A program made the translations under genes and the position numbers. 38,502 bases of DNA from Deltaproteobacteria bacterium (GTDB lineage Bacteria; Desulfobacterota; Desulfarculia; Adiutricales; Adiutricaceae), in assembly GCA_031263485.1 (NCBI GenBank), contig JAISFS010000015.1, positions 1 to 38,502 of the forward strand. The letters run 5' to 3'. Below the pieces are notes generated by a model. It was not told the origin of the DNA. It searched no databases and saw only the letters and a list, made by a program, of their open reading frames with translations. Below, piece after piece: positions 8,423 to 17,128 of this stretch. How positions within the stretch are numbered: position 1 is the stretch's first letter; each line of letters starts with the position of its first letter.

Positions 8423-8921
8423 GCGGCGCGGCGCGGCGCGGAGCGTTGCGAAGCGGCTTAGCCAGTTGCCCGCAGGGGTGTGGCCCTGAAGGTCAGGACC
8501 GGAAGATTCAGGCCTGGAATGCTCAAGCCCGGGAGGTTCAAGCCCGGAAGGTTCAGGCCTGGAATGCTCAAGCCCGGAAGGTTCAGTTCCGGCAAGTCCC
8601 GGATAGCTATGGAATCCAAAGCCCGAACGCCCGCACGACACTCCCTCCGTCCGGAGCGCGTTCGTGCGCGGACAGGCGCTCCTGACCCGACGCTCCTGCC
8701 CCATGGAGCCCATAAGCCGCAAACGCCGTACGGGAAGCCGTGCGCGGCGTAAAGGTCACGCCCCCTTTCCCTTGAAGGAATTTTGTCGAGCACGGACCGG
8801 TCTTACCCGTGCGCGGAAAAGCGTCCCGGATCGGCTGCGGCAGGAGGCGGCGCCCGATTAGCGGATACGCGTCACGCGTATCGCGCACCGCGCGGCGCGG
8901 TCTCCGCCTTGGCCAGGCGCC
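8423..8921. other. Convergent intergenic region between ybaK and the dnaE-like gene
   Basis: Holds the 15-bp array and, at 8864-8882, an inverted repeat (GATACGCG, three-base spacer, CGCGTATC) just past the end of the dnaE-like gene. That hairpin may help end the minus-strand transcript but lacks a T-run. No gene recognised. Confidence 0.5.
8502..8591. repeat. 15-bp tandem repeat, six copies
   Basis: Six contiguous 15-bp units such as gaatgctcaagcccg and gaaggttcaggcctg, alternating in type. On the minus strand they would read as NLPGL/SIPGL pentapeptides, but that frame has no homologous flanks, so I treat the array as non-coding. Confidence 0.88.
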
Positions 8922-11408
8922 TCATGCCCCGCGCCCGGGGGGCGGCACAAGGCGGATGAAGGAGGTGCGCCATTCCTTCAGGGCCTTCTCGCGCTCCTGG
9001 GGATTGGTGTCGTCCTGGCTGATGAACGCGTCCAGGAACTCCGAAGGGTAGTGGGCCTTCACGTAGGCGGTGCGGTAGGAGAGGAGCGCGCGTGACGCGG
9101 CGTCCCCTTTCGACGGCGAGATGCGGGAGTGGAAGACCAGCCTGTCCCAGATATCCGCGGCGCTCCCGCCATGAAACCCGTTGGCTTCGCCCAGGGACAG
9201 GAAGGGCGGGCGCTTGGCGGCCAGCTCGTCCGTGTCGTCCCTGGCCATGGCGCGGACCAGCAGCTCGGCCAAGGGGAAACCGCAACGGGTCACCGCGTCC
9301 ACCGCCTCGGCAAGCTGCTCCAGGTACAGGAACACGCCCCAGGTCGGCGCCAGGACCGGCTCCAGAGCCGGATGAGGCGCCGGGCGTCTCTTGCCGCTGC
9401 GGCGGGCTTCCAGGAACTCCGAGCAGACGCCGAAGTCGTTGAAGAGCGGGGGGTGCAGGGCCCGGAGCGCGATGAGGTCCCGGAAGCTCAGGTCCTTGAG
9501 CGTCTTGAGCGCCCCGGCGACCCAGTAGTTGCCCAGGAAAGGTATGCCCGAGGTGTTGCCTTCGGACATGAGCGCCAGGGTGCCGGGATCGTCCAGCGGC
9601 ACCGCGGAAAGATCCAGCCTGCCGCCGTTGTGCTCGACCAGTCTCAGGGCGGTCGAGAGGAGCGAAAGCGTCTTCCGGGGGGAGACGTCGAAACGCAACA
9701 GCCCGTTCTCCTCCACGCCGCAGGCATCGAACTGCACGGCGGTGTCGGGCCTCCGGCCGCCCATCGCCCCGAAGTCCAGGAACAGCGGAACCGAGTCCCG
9801 CAGAAGCCTCGGGCTCACGACGAGGCTGAAGGGGGACGCGGCGGCGGCCCTGGGGATGTCCTCCAGCACCAGGCTGACGTCCACGATCTTCCGGATGACG
9901 GGGTTGCGGTCGGCCGCCTCCCGGAAAAGCGAAATCTCCTTCAAGGCCGTCTCCAGCGGGATGCCCGAGTGGTCCGGGAGCATGCCGCAGAGATCGTCCA
10001 TCTCCTTCAGGGGGAATCCGAAAGCGCGGCCCACCTCGCGCACCAGGGCCCTGCCGCGCAGGTGCTCCAGCGACAGCGAGTGCGCCGCGAAATGCGAGCC
10101 GCCGTAGGTCTCGGTGATGTAGCTTATGATCTCCGCCGCTCGCTCCGGGGGCGCCTCGATCTCGACCCTGGGGTAGTCCCGCGCCTCGGGGTTGATGAAG
10201 AACTCGGGGGCCAGTCCGAGCTCCACCGGATCCAGATCGGTTATGCCCAGAGCCCAACAGACCAGGCTCGAGGCCGCGGGCCCGTTGCCGGGCCCCAGCT
10301 CGATGCCCTGGGAGCGGGCCCGGGCCGCGTAGTCCGCCACGACCAGGACGTACTGCGAGGCCCCCACGGCCAGGACGTCCTCGGTCTCGCGGCGGAGCCT
10401 GTCGTTGTAGAGCTCCCTGCGGCGGTCGTCGAACGTCGTGTCGCGGGACTCCATCTCCGCCAGGCGCCTGTCCAGCCCCTTGCGGGCCGCCTTGAGGAGG
10501 AAGTCGTCGGCCCGCTCCCGGAAGTCCTCGGAAGGCCTGACCCCCTCGCCGATGTCGGGGCGCGGGGCGCTGAAGGCCCGGCGCTGGGGGAGCTCCACCA
10601 GGCATCGGCCCGCGAGGGCCGTCGCCTGTTCCAGGGCTTCCGGGCAGTCGGAAAAGTCGTCCCGCATCTTTTCCGGGCCCATGAGGCTCAGGTGCCCCCC
10701 GCCGAACTTGACGGCCAGTGCCGAGTAGTCGATGGGTACCCTTTGACGGATCCGGCGGAGCACCTCGTAGGCGCCTTCCTCCGAACGGTCAAGACAGCGG
10801 CACTCGCCGGCGGCGACCAGCGGGAGCCCCATCGCACGGGCCAGCTCCTTCAGACCCTCGCGCTCCTCGCGGGGGGAGTCCGGGCCCTCGGGGCGGATCT
10901 CCAGATGGAAGCGGCCGGGGAAGAGCCTGGCATAGCCCTCGGCGCAGTCGCGGGCGGCCCGGTAGTTCCCCTGCCTGAGCAGGGCCGGGATCTCCCCCAG
11001 CGTCCCCGCGCTCAACGCCGCCAGTCCCTCGCCGTGCTCCTTCAGAAGCTCCACGTCGACCCGCGGGCGGTGGAAGAAGCCTTCGGTGTTGGCCCGGGCT
11101 GTCAGCCTCACCAGGTTCCGGTAGCCCGCCATGTCCATGGCCAGGAAGACCAGGGTCGAGGCCTCCTCGCCGGGGGGATGGCTCCTCCGGCCCCTGGGCG
11201 CCACGTGGAACTCCGCGCCCGGGATGGGCCGGATCCCCTCCTTGACCGCCAGGCGGTAGAACTCCCAGATCCCGAACATCTGGCCCAGATCCGTGAGCGC
11301 CACGGCGTCCATGCCGAGTTCGCGCACCCGCCGCACCAGGGCGGGCACGCGGATCGTGCCCTCCAGGAAGCTGTAGCAGGACCGGACGTGGAGATGCGCG
11401 AAACTCAT
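8922..11408 (-). CDS. DnaE-family (DNA polymerase III alpha) paralog with degraded active site
   Basis: An 828-residue protein clearly homologous to bacterial replicative polymerase alpha: PHP domain (about 1-270), then palm, thumb and fingers, ending right after the LLSYRTAYVKAHYPSEF block. The HhH, OB and tau-binding C-terminal third (about 330 residues in E. coli DnaE) is absent. Aligned by eye to E. coli DnaE, GPGRGSGAGS has become GPGNGPAASS (372-381); the PDFDVDF loop is PRVEIEA (413-419), so catalytic Asp401 becomes Arg414 and Asp403 becomes Glu416; the Asp555 equivalent Asp574 remains; RNAGKHAGG is replaced by PRAAAASPF; GYGFNKSH is lost. PHP ligands are also partly lost (HLHVR, TDL). 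The scaffold is well kept and the frame is intact, so this looks like a selected non-catalytic paralog, not decay. The weak GAGG before the ATG leaves the start less certain. No imuA/imuB neighbours. Confidence 0.85.
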   Translation of the reverse strand: MSFAHLHVRSCYSFLEGTIRVPALVRRVRELGMDAVALTDLGQMFGIWEFYRLAVKEGIRPIPGAEFHVAPRGRRSHPPGEEASTLVFLAMDMAGYRNLVRLTARANTEGFFHRPRVDVELLKEHGEGLAALSAGTLGEIPALLRQGNYRAARDCAEGYARLFPGRFHLEIRPEGPDSPREEREGLKELARAMGLPLVAAGECRCLDRSEEGAYEVLRRIRQRVPIDYSALAVKFGGGHLSLMGPEKMRDDFSDCPEALEQATALAGRCLVELPQRRAFSAPRPDIGEGVRPSEDFRERADDFLLKAARKGLDRRLAEMESRDTTFDDRRRELYNDRLRRETEDVLAVGASQYVLVVADYAARARSQGIELGPGNGPAASSLVCWALGITDLDPVELGLAPEFFINPEARDYPRVEIEAPPERAAEIISYITETYGGSHFAAHSLSLEHLRGRALVREVGRAFGFPLKEMDDLCGMLPDHSGIPLETALKEISLFREAADRNPVIRKIVDVSLVLEDIPRAAAASPFSLVVSPRLLRDSVPLFLDFGAMGGRRPDTAVQFDACGVEENGLLRFDVSPRKTLSLLSTALRLVEHNGGRLDLSAVPLDDPGTLALMSEGNTSGIPFLGNYWVAGALKTLKDLSFRDLIALRALHPPLFNDFGVCSEFLEARRSGKRRPAPHPALEPVLAPTWGVFLYLEQLAEAVDAVTRCGFPLAELLVRAMARDDTDELAAKRPPFLSLGEANGFHGGSAADIWDRLVFHSRISPSKGDAASRALLSYRTAYVKAHYPSEFLDAFISQDDTNPQEREKALKEWRTSFIRLVPPPGRGA

Positions 11409-11510
11409 GGTAAGGCGCCTCGGCTACAGGGCCCCGCAGCATGCGGAACGGGGACGGCGGCAAGGGGGGCGGAGCGTAAGGCCTGCGCCGCTCACAATCG
11501 CGGTGTCGTA

Positions 11511-11516
11511 ATTATA
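11511..11516 (-). promoter_or_regulatory. Extended -10 promoter of the dnaE-like gene
   Basis: On the minus strand TGC-TATAAT, a perfect -10 with the extended TG motif, about 95 bases before the start codon at 11408. No convincing -35, as is usual for extended -10 promoters. Confidence 0.6.
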
Positions 11517-12249
11517 GCACCGAATCGCGCCTCGCGCGACCTGAATGCCTGGATATTTCATCGGTCGGAAAGCCGTTTATCTCAAGGCTTCCTGCTCGGT
11601 TCGGGGCCGACGGCCGATCGGACCGCAAGCCCTTGACCATCTCCGCCGCCCGCATACGGACGTCCGGCACCGGAACGCCCGTGCTCCTTGCCGTCCGGAC
11701 TCCGGCAAGTCCGGCTCCAAACCGTCCGGACTCCGGCAAGTCCGGCTCCAAGCCGTCCGGGCTCCGGCAAGTCCGGGTCCGGACCGACCGGACTCATGGG
11801 TGTTCGGGCCGCGCGCCGTTCGGGTTCAGGAAAGCTCGAGCCCGTAGCCCCGGCGCACGGGGCTCCGGAGGTCATCGTGGCCGTCGCCGAGAATGTTTAC
11901 GATCGAGGCGCCGCAAGAGACCGCTCGCTCCGACGGTCCTCGCGGGACCTGGCCGGACGGCTGACCCGTGCCTCGGGATCCGGGACGCCGGACAGGAGCC
12001 GCCGTTCTCCCCGCCGCTGCCGACGGGCACCGCGGTTTCCCATCGGGCCTTCCGTTCGGCCCTCGGTTCGCCGCGATCGACCGCAGCCGCCTCCGACAGG
12101 GTGCGTTACCGAATCGGGGCGGATGATAAGCGCGGATGGGGCCTGCCGGTGAGGCCGCCCATCCGGACGGGGGGGACCCGCAGGACACGGGAACGCCGCG
12201 GGCCGCCCCGAAGGCCCCCAGGAGGCGGGATTTTGCCTCCCCGACGTGC
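11517..12249. other. Intergenic region between divergent dnaE-like and plsB-gpsA-like genes
   Basis: No gene recognised. It contains the 31-bp array. Open frames on both strands are Arg/Pro/Gly-rich and without homology, as expected for GC-rich non-coding DNA. Confidence 0.5.
11691..11783. repeat. 31-bp tandem repeat, three copies
   Basis: Units at 11691-11721, 11722-11752 and 11753-11783, each like ccgtccggactccggcaagt followed by ccggctccaaa. The first two differ at one base; the third is more diverged. Confidence 0.88.
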
Positions 12250-12255
12250 TATCAT
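12247..12255 (+). promoter_or_regulatory. Extended -10 promoter of the acyltransferase-dehydrogenase gene
   Basis: TGC-TATCAT, with five of six -10 matches and the TG extension. The predicted start of transcription near 12262 lies downstream of an alternative GTG at 12246, which supports the GTG at 12321 as the real start codon. Confidence 0.45.
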
Positions 12256-12320
12256 GGCCTATCCGCCCCGGAAATCCTGACCAATCATGTTCCAGGCGCC
12301 CGGAGCGTCGGGGGGCCCCC

Positions 12321-14729
12321 GTGACCGTTTCCCTGAAAGCCCTTTTCAACAAGCCCGTGAAGGCGGCCCTCCGGCGGGTGAATTTCGTGAAGCTCCTGGA
12401 GCGCATAAGCCTCCAGGAGCCGGGGAAGTCCTACGGCGCCCGGGACGCCCTGGGACCGGCCTTCGCCGACCAGGACCAGATTGCCCGGCTCGCGGTGGAC
12501 CTGGCCGAACGGGCCGCGGAGGCCAAGGGCGACCGGGCCCCGTCCCGCCACGAGCTCCAGGGGCACGTGGAGCTCATCAGCTGCCGCTACGACTGGGAAC
12601 TCCACAGGACCAGCAAGGCCGCCTTCTTCAACGTCATAACCCACCTCTTCGATACCGCCAGCCTGGAAAGCCTCTACGTCTCCAAGGACCTCCGCGAGCT
12701 CAGGCACATGGACAAGCTCAAGAAGGCCAGGGACGACGGCGTGGGCATACTCTACCTGGTCAATCACACGTCCCACTTCGACGAGTTCATCTTCGACGTG
12801 TTCCTGGACTCCTGGGGCCTCCAGCTGCCGCTGTTCGCGGCGGGCCAGAACATGATGGCCACGCCCAGCCTCACGCGGCTCTTCATGCTGGGCTCCTACG
12901 TGATCGTGCGCAAGGGGGCCTCCAGGAGCTACCTTTCGGCCCTCTTCCACTACTGCCAGGCCCTGGCCGAGATGGGCAAGCCCCAGGGCATCTTCCTGGA
13001 GGCCTGGTCAGGGGGCGCAAGGACCCGGGACGGCTCCCTCCGTTACCCGAGGCGCCTGGTCACCATCCAGGGCGCGCTCGCGGCCCGGGGGGACGTCCTG
13101 GTCCAGCCCGTGGTGGTGAGCTACTCCCGCGTCCCCGAGGACCTGGACCTCTCCGAGGGGAAGAGCCTGTGGTCCTGGATAAACGGCGCCAGGCTCGCCT
13201 CTGGGCTCGCCCGCAACCCGTTCTCCCCGCTCGAGGGGCTGGCGTCGGGCCTGAAGGGGCTTTTCGGCAGGACCTTCGTGGGCTTCGGGGAGGGCCGCCA
13301 CCTGTCGGAACTCAAGGAGGAGTGGTCCCGGGACGCCCAGGGCCTCGAGCTGGACGAGTTCACGGCGCTGTACGCGATAAAGGAGATAGCCAGGGACAAG
13401 AAGATCATGGCCTCGCAGCTGGCGGCCCTGGGCCTGGGGCTCGCGGCCCGGCGCGGGAGCCTGGACGTGGTAGGCTGCGCCGAGGAGTCCCTGGAGGTCA
13501 TCCGCGACTACCACGGGCGGGTCTTCGATGCCGAGCCCGACCTGGAGGACTTCGTTCGCGCCAAGCCCATGGCGGAGGTGGTCGAGGACGGCACGCGGTC
13601 CCTGAGGCTACGCCGGATCGTGGGCGCCAAGCCGTGGTTCCGCCGCAGGCTCCCCCGTATCATTTCCACCCACGGGCTCTCGTACTACGCCACCCACAGC
13701 GACCGCAGGCTCTACAGCCCGGCGGGCAAGGAGAACATGGTGGTCTGCGGGGCCGGGCCCTGGGGCTTCGCGATGGTGACGCTCGTGGGCCGCAGGACCA
13801 TAGGCGACCGCAAGTTCCACAACTCCTCCCTGTCCCTTTTCGACGGGGACGACCAGCTGGTCCAGGACATAGCCGACACCCGCTCGCGGCCCGAGTTCCC
13901 GGACGCGCGGCTCCCCAAGAACGTCTTCCCCACCTCCGATGCGGTCGAGGCGTTCCGCAAGGCCAACGACGTGATAATCGCCGCCCCGCCCTCCCGCGCG
14001 GGCCAGCTCCTCTCCACCGTCCTTGGGTCGGCCCCGGAGCTCAGGAGCCTCATCCTCTCGGTGAGGGGGTTCGACCCGCTCACCCACCGCCTGGCCGTGC
14101 AGATGGCCTGGGAGGCGGCGGCCGCCGCCGGGCGCCCCGACGTGAACATCCTCGCCCTCTCCGGGCCCTTCGAGCCGCAGGATCTCATAACCGACAAGGG
14201 CGGGCTGTGGATCCTGGCCGGGCCAAGGCGCGGCGACAAGCACCCGGAAAGCCCGCTGTTCCGCTTCGGCCGCTTCAAGGTCCGCGAGAGCCATGACCCG
14301 CTGGGCGTGGAGATAGCGGCGTCCCTGGCGGACGCCTACAGCCTCTACGGGGCCTATCTGAAGGCCCACCGGGAGCTCACGCGCCCCGAGGAGCTGGCCA
14401 CCTTCGTCGTCGAGGTCTCCGCGGAGGCCAAGCTTCTGGCCATGGCCCTGGGCGGGCAGGCGGACACCTTCGACGCCGACAGCCCCGCCTGGCTCGCGGA
14501 GTTCGTCTTCGGGGCGCTCTCCGCCAACCGCCTCGCCACCGTGAAGGCCGCCGCCCAGAAGGGCGGCGAGGCCTTGAAGGAGCTCGTCGAGGAAGGGGCG
14601 ACCGAACGCTGGCCTGACCGGGGGCTCCTGGGCTACCAGGCCATCCACTCGGCTCACCTGATCGCCAAGCACATCTCGCTCAAGACCCCGCATCTGGAGC
14701 GGGCGGACAAGATCTTCTGGGGAAGCTGA
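12321..14729 (+). CDS. Fusion of PlsB-type glycerol-3-phosphate acyltransferase and GpsA-like dehydrogenase domain
   Basis: An 802-residue protein. The N-terminal half (about 1-440) is a PlsB/PlsC-superfamily acyltransferase: HX4D motif NHTSHFDE (His149, Asp154), block II GSYVIVRKG (about 191-199) and block III FLEAWSGGARTRDG (225-238). The C-terminal half (about 470-740) resembles NAD-dependent glycerol-3-phosphate dehydrogenase: GxGxxG-type loop CGAGPWGFA (476-484), acidic strand end LSLFDGD, the LPKNVFPTSD segment, AAPPSRAGQLL and LSGPFE. Together they would cover DHAP to glycerol-3-phosphate to 1-acylglycerol-3-phosphate. However, the dehydrogenase lysine is lost: E. coli GVQLGGAVKN aligns without gaps to GVEIAASLAD, so Lys becomes Ala670, and the later GLGDL motif is absent. 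The second half may therefore be a non-catalytic NAD(H)- or G3P-sensing domain (inference). No strong Shine-Dalgarno at the GTG start. The product is probably membrane-peripheral. Confidence 0.82.
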   Translation: MTVSLKALFNKPVKAALRRVNFVKLLERISLQEPGKSYGARDALGPAFADQDQIARLAVDLAERAAEAKGDRAPSRHELQGHVELISCRYDWELHRTSKAAFFNVITHLFDTASLESLYVSKDLRELRHMDKLKKARDDGVGILYLVNHTSHFDEFIFDVFLDSWGLQLPLFAAGQNMMATPSLTRLFMLGSYVIVRKGASRSYLSALFHYCQALAEMGKPQGIFLEAWSGGARTRDGSLRYPRRLVTIQGALAARGDVLVQPVVVSYSRVPEDLDLSEGKSLWSWINGARLASGLARNPFSPLEGLASGLKGLFGRTFVGFGEGRHLSELKEEWSRDAQGLELDEFTALYAIKEIARDKKIMASQLAALGLGLAARRGSLDVVGCAEESLEVIRDYHGRVFDAEPDLEDFVRAKPMAEVVEDGTRSLRLRRIVGAKPWFRRRLPRIISTHGLSYYATHSDRRLYSPAGKENMVVCGAGPWGFAMVTLVGRRTIGDRKFHNSSLSLFDGDDQLVQDIADTRSRPEFPDARLPKNVFPTSDAVEAFRKANDVIIAAPPSRAGQLLSTVLGSAPELRSLILSVRGFDPLTHRLAVQMAWEAAAAAGRPDVNILALSGPFEPQDLITDKGGLWILAGPRRGDKHPESPLFRFGRFKVRESHDPLGVEIAASLADAYSLYGAYLKAHRELTRPEELATFVVEVSAEAKLLAMALGGQADTFDADSPAWLAEFVFGALSANRLATVKAAAQKGGEALKELVEEGATERWPDRGLLGYQAIHSAHLIAKHISLKTPHLERADKIFWGS

Positions 14730-15136
14730 GCACCGAAGGACGACCAGCGGGCCGATGCCGGGCGATGGGCTTCCGCCACATGACAGCCGGGGCAAGCCGC
14801 CGGAGACGGGTTCCGGTCGGTCCCCCGCCACCCCTCACCAGGCGCTTTCAGGACTTCCCGCGTCCCGGAATTTTCCACGACCGCCCCCGAACCGGCGAGC
14901 ATCTCCATCCCTTGCCGCTTCCCCCGGCCCGTCGCCGACTTTCACACGTTCCCCAAGGCCGTTCTTCGGCGATTCCCCCGCCCGTGTCCGCCCGTGGCCT
15001 TCAAAGCCTTCACGGGTCGCCTTGCCCGTCCGACCGTGGCCTTCAAAGCCTCACGGGCCGCCTTGGCCTTCCGTGACCGCTCGCCGGTGCGCGGACCCAG
15101 CAAGCCCGCGCCGGTCCCCGCCGACCCCCGCTGAAG
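14730..15136. other. Intergenic region upstream of the lipoprotein gene
   Basis: No gene recognised. Two copies of a 42-bp direct repeat lie at about 14987-15069 (the core shares cgtggccttcaaagcc). Confidence 0.5.
14987..15069. repeat. 42-bp direct repeat, two copies
   Basis: Copies begin at 14987 and 15029 and share a run through cgtggccttcaaagcct, then cacggg and cgccttg, with a few substitutions and a one-base indel. Confidence 0.75.
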
Positions 15137-15164
15137 TTGACATGCCCTCCCTGTTAAGTGTAAT
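15137..15164 (+). promoter_or_regulatory. Sigma-70 promoter of the lipoprotein gene
   Basis: A perfect TTGACA (15137-15142), a 16-bp spacer, and TGTAAT (15159-15164, five of six). An upstream in-frame ATG overlaps this promoter, so translation must begin further down, at 15241. Confidence 0.75.
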
Positions 15165-15240
15165 TTGTGCGCGGGCCACCCACAACCCGAACGCCCCAGG
15201 TTCAGGGGGCAAATTCAAAAGCGCATACGGTAACCTCATA

Positions 15241-16200
15241 ATGACACCCCGCCCAGCTCACAGCTCCAAGTCCCTTGCCGCCCTATTCGCCCTGCCCCTC
15301 ATCTGCATCGCCGCAGGATGCGGGGCCCTGACGGACTTCGCCAACGACAACGAGTACAGCATCCCCTTTCTGGGCGACATGACCTTCGTGAGCCCCGCGA
15401 GGCTCAGGGGCGGAATCATCCCCATCGAGGACCAGATAGGCCTGGGGCCAGCCGATGCGGGCGAGCACCTCTCGCGGCTAATCACCGACGTCTTCAAGCA
15501 GCGCTACCAGCTGCTGATGGTGGACTCCGCGGTCATGGCCCGTTACGCCCAGGGCAGGGGCTTCTCTCACCCGCTCACGCCGGAGCAGGCCATGCAGATC
15601 TGCCGGGATCTTAACCTGAACTTCGTGATGGAGGGGGCCGCGGCCCATTACGGGCAGAGCCAGGTGAGATCCGGCTGGCGCAAGCTCATGCGCTGGTTCA
15701 CTGACCAGCAGCAGTACGTCCAGGTGCTTCTGACGCTGAGGGGCTACGACCCCTCCGACGGCACGGTGGTGACCTCCCGCTCCTACGAGTCCAGGATCCA
15801 CGTGGGCGACGTCGAGCCCCGGGACGATTTGGGCGAGCAGACCGTCTTCCGCCCCTCCCAGGAGGTCATCGAGAAGAGCCTGGACGAGGCCATCGAAGGG
15901 GTCTACATGCGCTCCATGGACGGCCTCAAGGCGTTGCCCTTCAAGGCCCAGGTGGTCTCGATCTCCGGCAACCGCGCGCAGATAAACTTCGGGCGTGACG
16001 TGAAGATGCGCCGCCGCCTGAAGTTCGTGAAGCTCTCGCACCTTGAGGATATCGAAAACGACATCCAGGTGACCTACCACGTCCCCGGGCGCCCCACCGC
16101 GCGGCTCACTACCGTGGAGGTACAGGACGACCTCACCTACCTCACGATAGACGACGGGACCGTGAACGTGGGCGACTTCATCATGTCCTGGAACTATTGA
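15241..16200 (+). CDS. Predicted lipoprotein, possibly CsgG/FlgT-like
   Basis: A 319-residue protein with a lipoprotein signal peptide: a positive N-terminus, hydrophobic stretch LAALFALPLICIAAG, and the lipobox cysteine at Cys27. The mature part begins with a disordered acidic stretch, then an alpha/beta region (about 55-250: GGIIPIEDQIGLG, RLITDVFKQRYQLL, YVQVLLTLRGYDPSDG) and a small all-beta end (AQVVSISGNRAQINFG...VGDFIMSW). This layout resembles periplasmic TolB/CsgG/FlgT-type proteins, in which an N-terminal anticodon-binding-like fold is followed by a beta domain, but I see no diagnostic motif, so the family is tentative. The ATG is chosen for the signal peptide and the promoter position; the frame is open upstream to 14755. 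The gene is monocistronic. The partner is unknown. Confidence 0.75.
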   Translation: MTPRPAHSSKSLAALFALPLICIAAGCGALTDFANDNEYSIPFLGDMTFVSPARLRGGIIPIEDQIGLGPADAGEHLSRLITDVFKQRYQLLMVDSAVMARYAQGRGFSHPLTPEQAMQICRDLNLNFVMEGAAAHYGQSQVRSGWRKLMRWFTDQQQYVQVLLTLRGYDPSDGTVVTSRSYESRIHVGDVEPRDDLGEQTVFRPSQEVIEKSLDEAIEGVYMRSMDGLKALPFKAQVVSISGNRAQINFGRDVKMRRRLKFVKLSHLEDIENDIQVTYHVPGRPTARLTTVEVQDDLTYLTIDDGTVNVGDFIMSWNY

Positions 16201-17128
16201 CGGCACCCCCGCCTCATCGGCCATGACGGCCATGGCCGACGGCCCTCTCAGTGGCGCTCGCCCTGCACCTCTCGGCATGGTTTTTCCCGCGTTGCATTTC
16301 CTGCGGAATTGGGACCCGATATCCGCCGAAATTATTCTGCGACCGTGCCTGGCAAGCCTTCCAGGCGGATCCGCCGGGTTTTCGAGACGCGCTCGCCTTG
16401 ACACGTGTCCAGATCGCACCCTAATCCGACGACAGCCATGGGCATCACGCGCTAGCGTTTGCGGCCGTGACTGCCCCGTTATTGGCCAAGGCCGCCCACA
16501 CAGGGAACCGGGGACGGCCGGAAATCGTCCTCCGGGCAAATCTCCGGCTCCTCTGAGGCTTTTCCCCTGTTTCCCCTCTGGCGACACAGGCAAGGAGCCT
16601 GTTCCGCCCGCTTTTCGCCTTGTCGCCCGTTGGCAGGCAAAAATCAAAGTCGATTCAATGGAGAATGACAAGGCATTAACTCGACACCTGGCCAATAGCC
16701 ATCTCGCCCGCCAGGCACAGTGTGCCCAGCTCATCCCCCGGAATCTGGCCGATATCGTCCGCTTGCCCTGCCAACCCGCAGATCCCCGCCTTCTTCCTGC
16801 GGAAGCTGACCTTCCGCCGGGACGGGCACCGTCCGTCAAAGCGGCATGAACGGCATTGCCTTCGCCAGATCCCTGGCACAAGCTATCCTGTTGATGTTCA
16901 TGAGGAAAATCCTACGGCGAGAGGTTCAGACTGAACTGTCATCACCATGTTGATATTTTAGGAATCTTGGCACAGAAGCGCAGACGCCGTAAAGAATGGC
17001 CAGAAACCTAATCATGCTTCTCGTCGCTTACGTCTTTCCAATCCAATGTCAACAACTTAAGGCAGAAATCGGCAGTTTCTCCGATATTTTCATCAATGAT
17101 ATCAGTAGCTTGCCAGACGTCGCTCCTC
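16201..17128. other. Long intergenic region, GC-rich then AT-rich
   Basis: No gene I can support. A 9-bp stem with a five-base loop at 16217-16239, just after the lipoprotein gene, may act as a weak terminator (no T-run). Base composition drops from about 16900 onward, marking the left edge of the AT-rich patch that holds the next gene. Short open frames on both strands (for example 16223-16849 plus) have no homology. Confidence 0.45.

Noticed and set aside
8458..8793. Minus-strand NLPGL/SIPGL repeat protein
   Set aside because: Only the 15-bp array gives the pattern; the flanks are low-complexity and no start signal is present.
9129..11636. An 835-codon plus-strand open frame
   Set aside because: It is the antisense shadow of the dnaE-like gene; the minus-strand product has clear homology and this one has none.
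12246..12320. Earlier GTG start for the acyltransferase fusion
   Set aside because: It lies upstream of the predicted transcription start (extended -10 at 12250-12255), and the extra residues are not family-like.
16223..16849. A 208-codon plus-strand open frame after the lipoprotein gene
   Set aside because: No homology, poor codon pattern and no ribosome-binding site.
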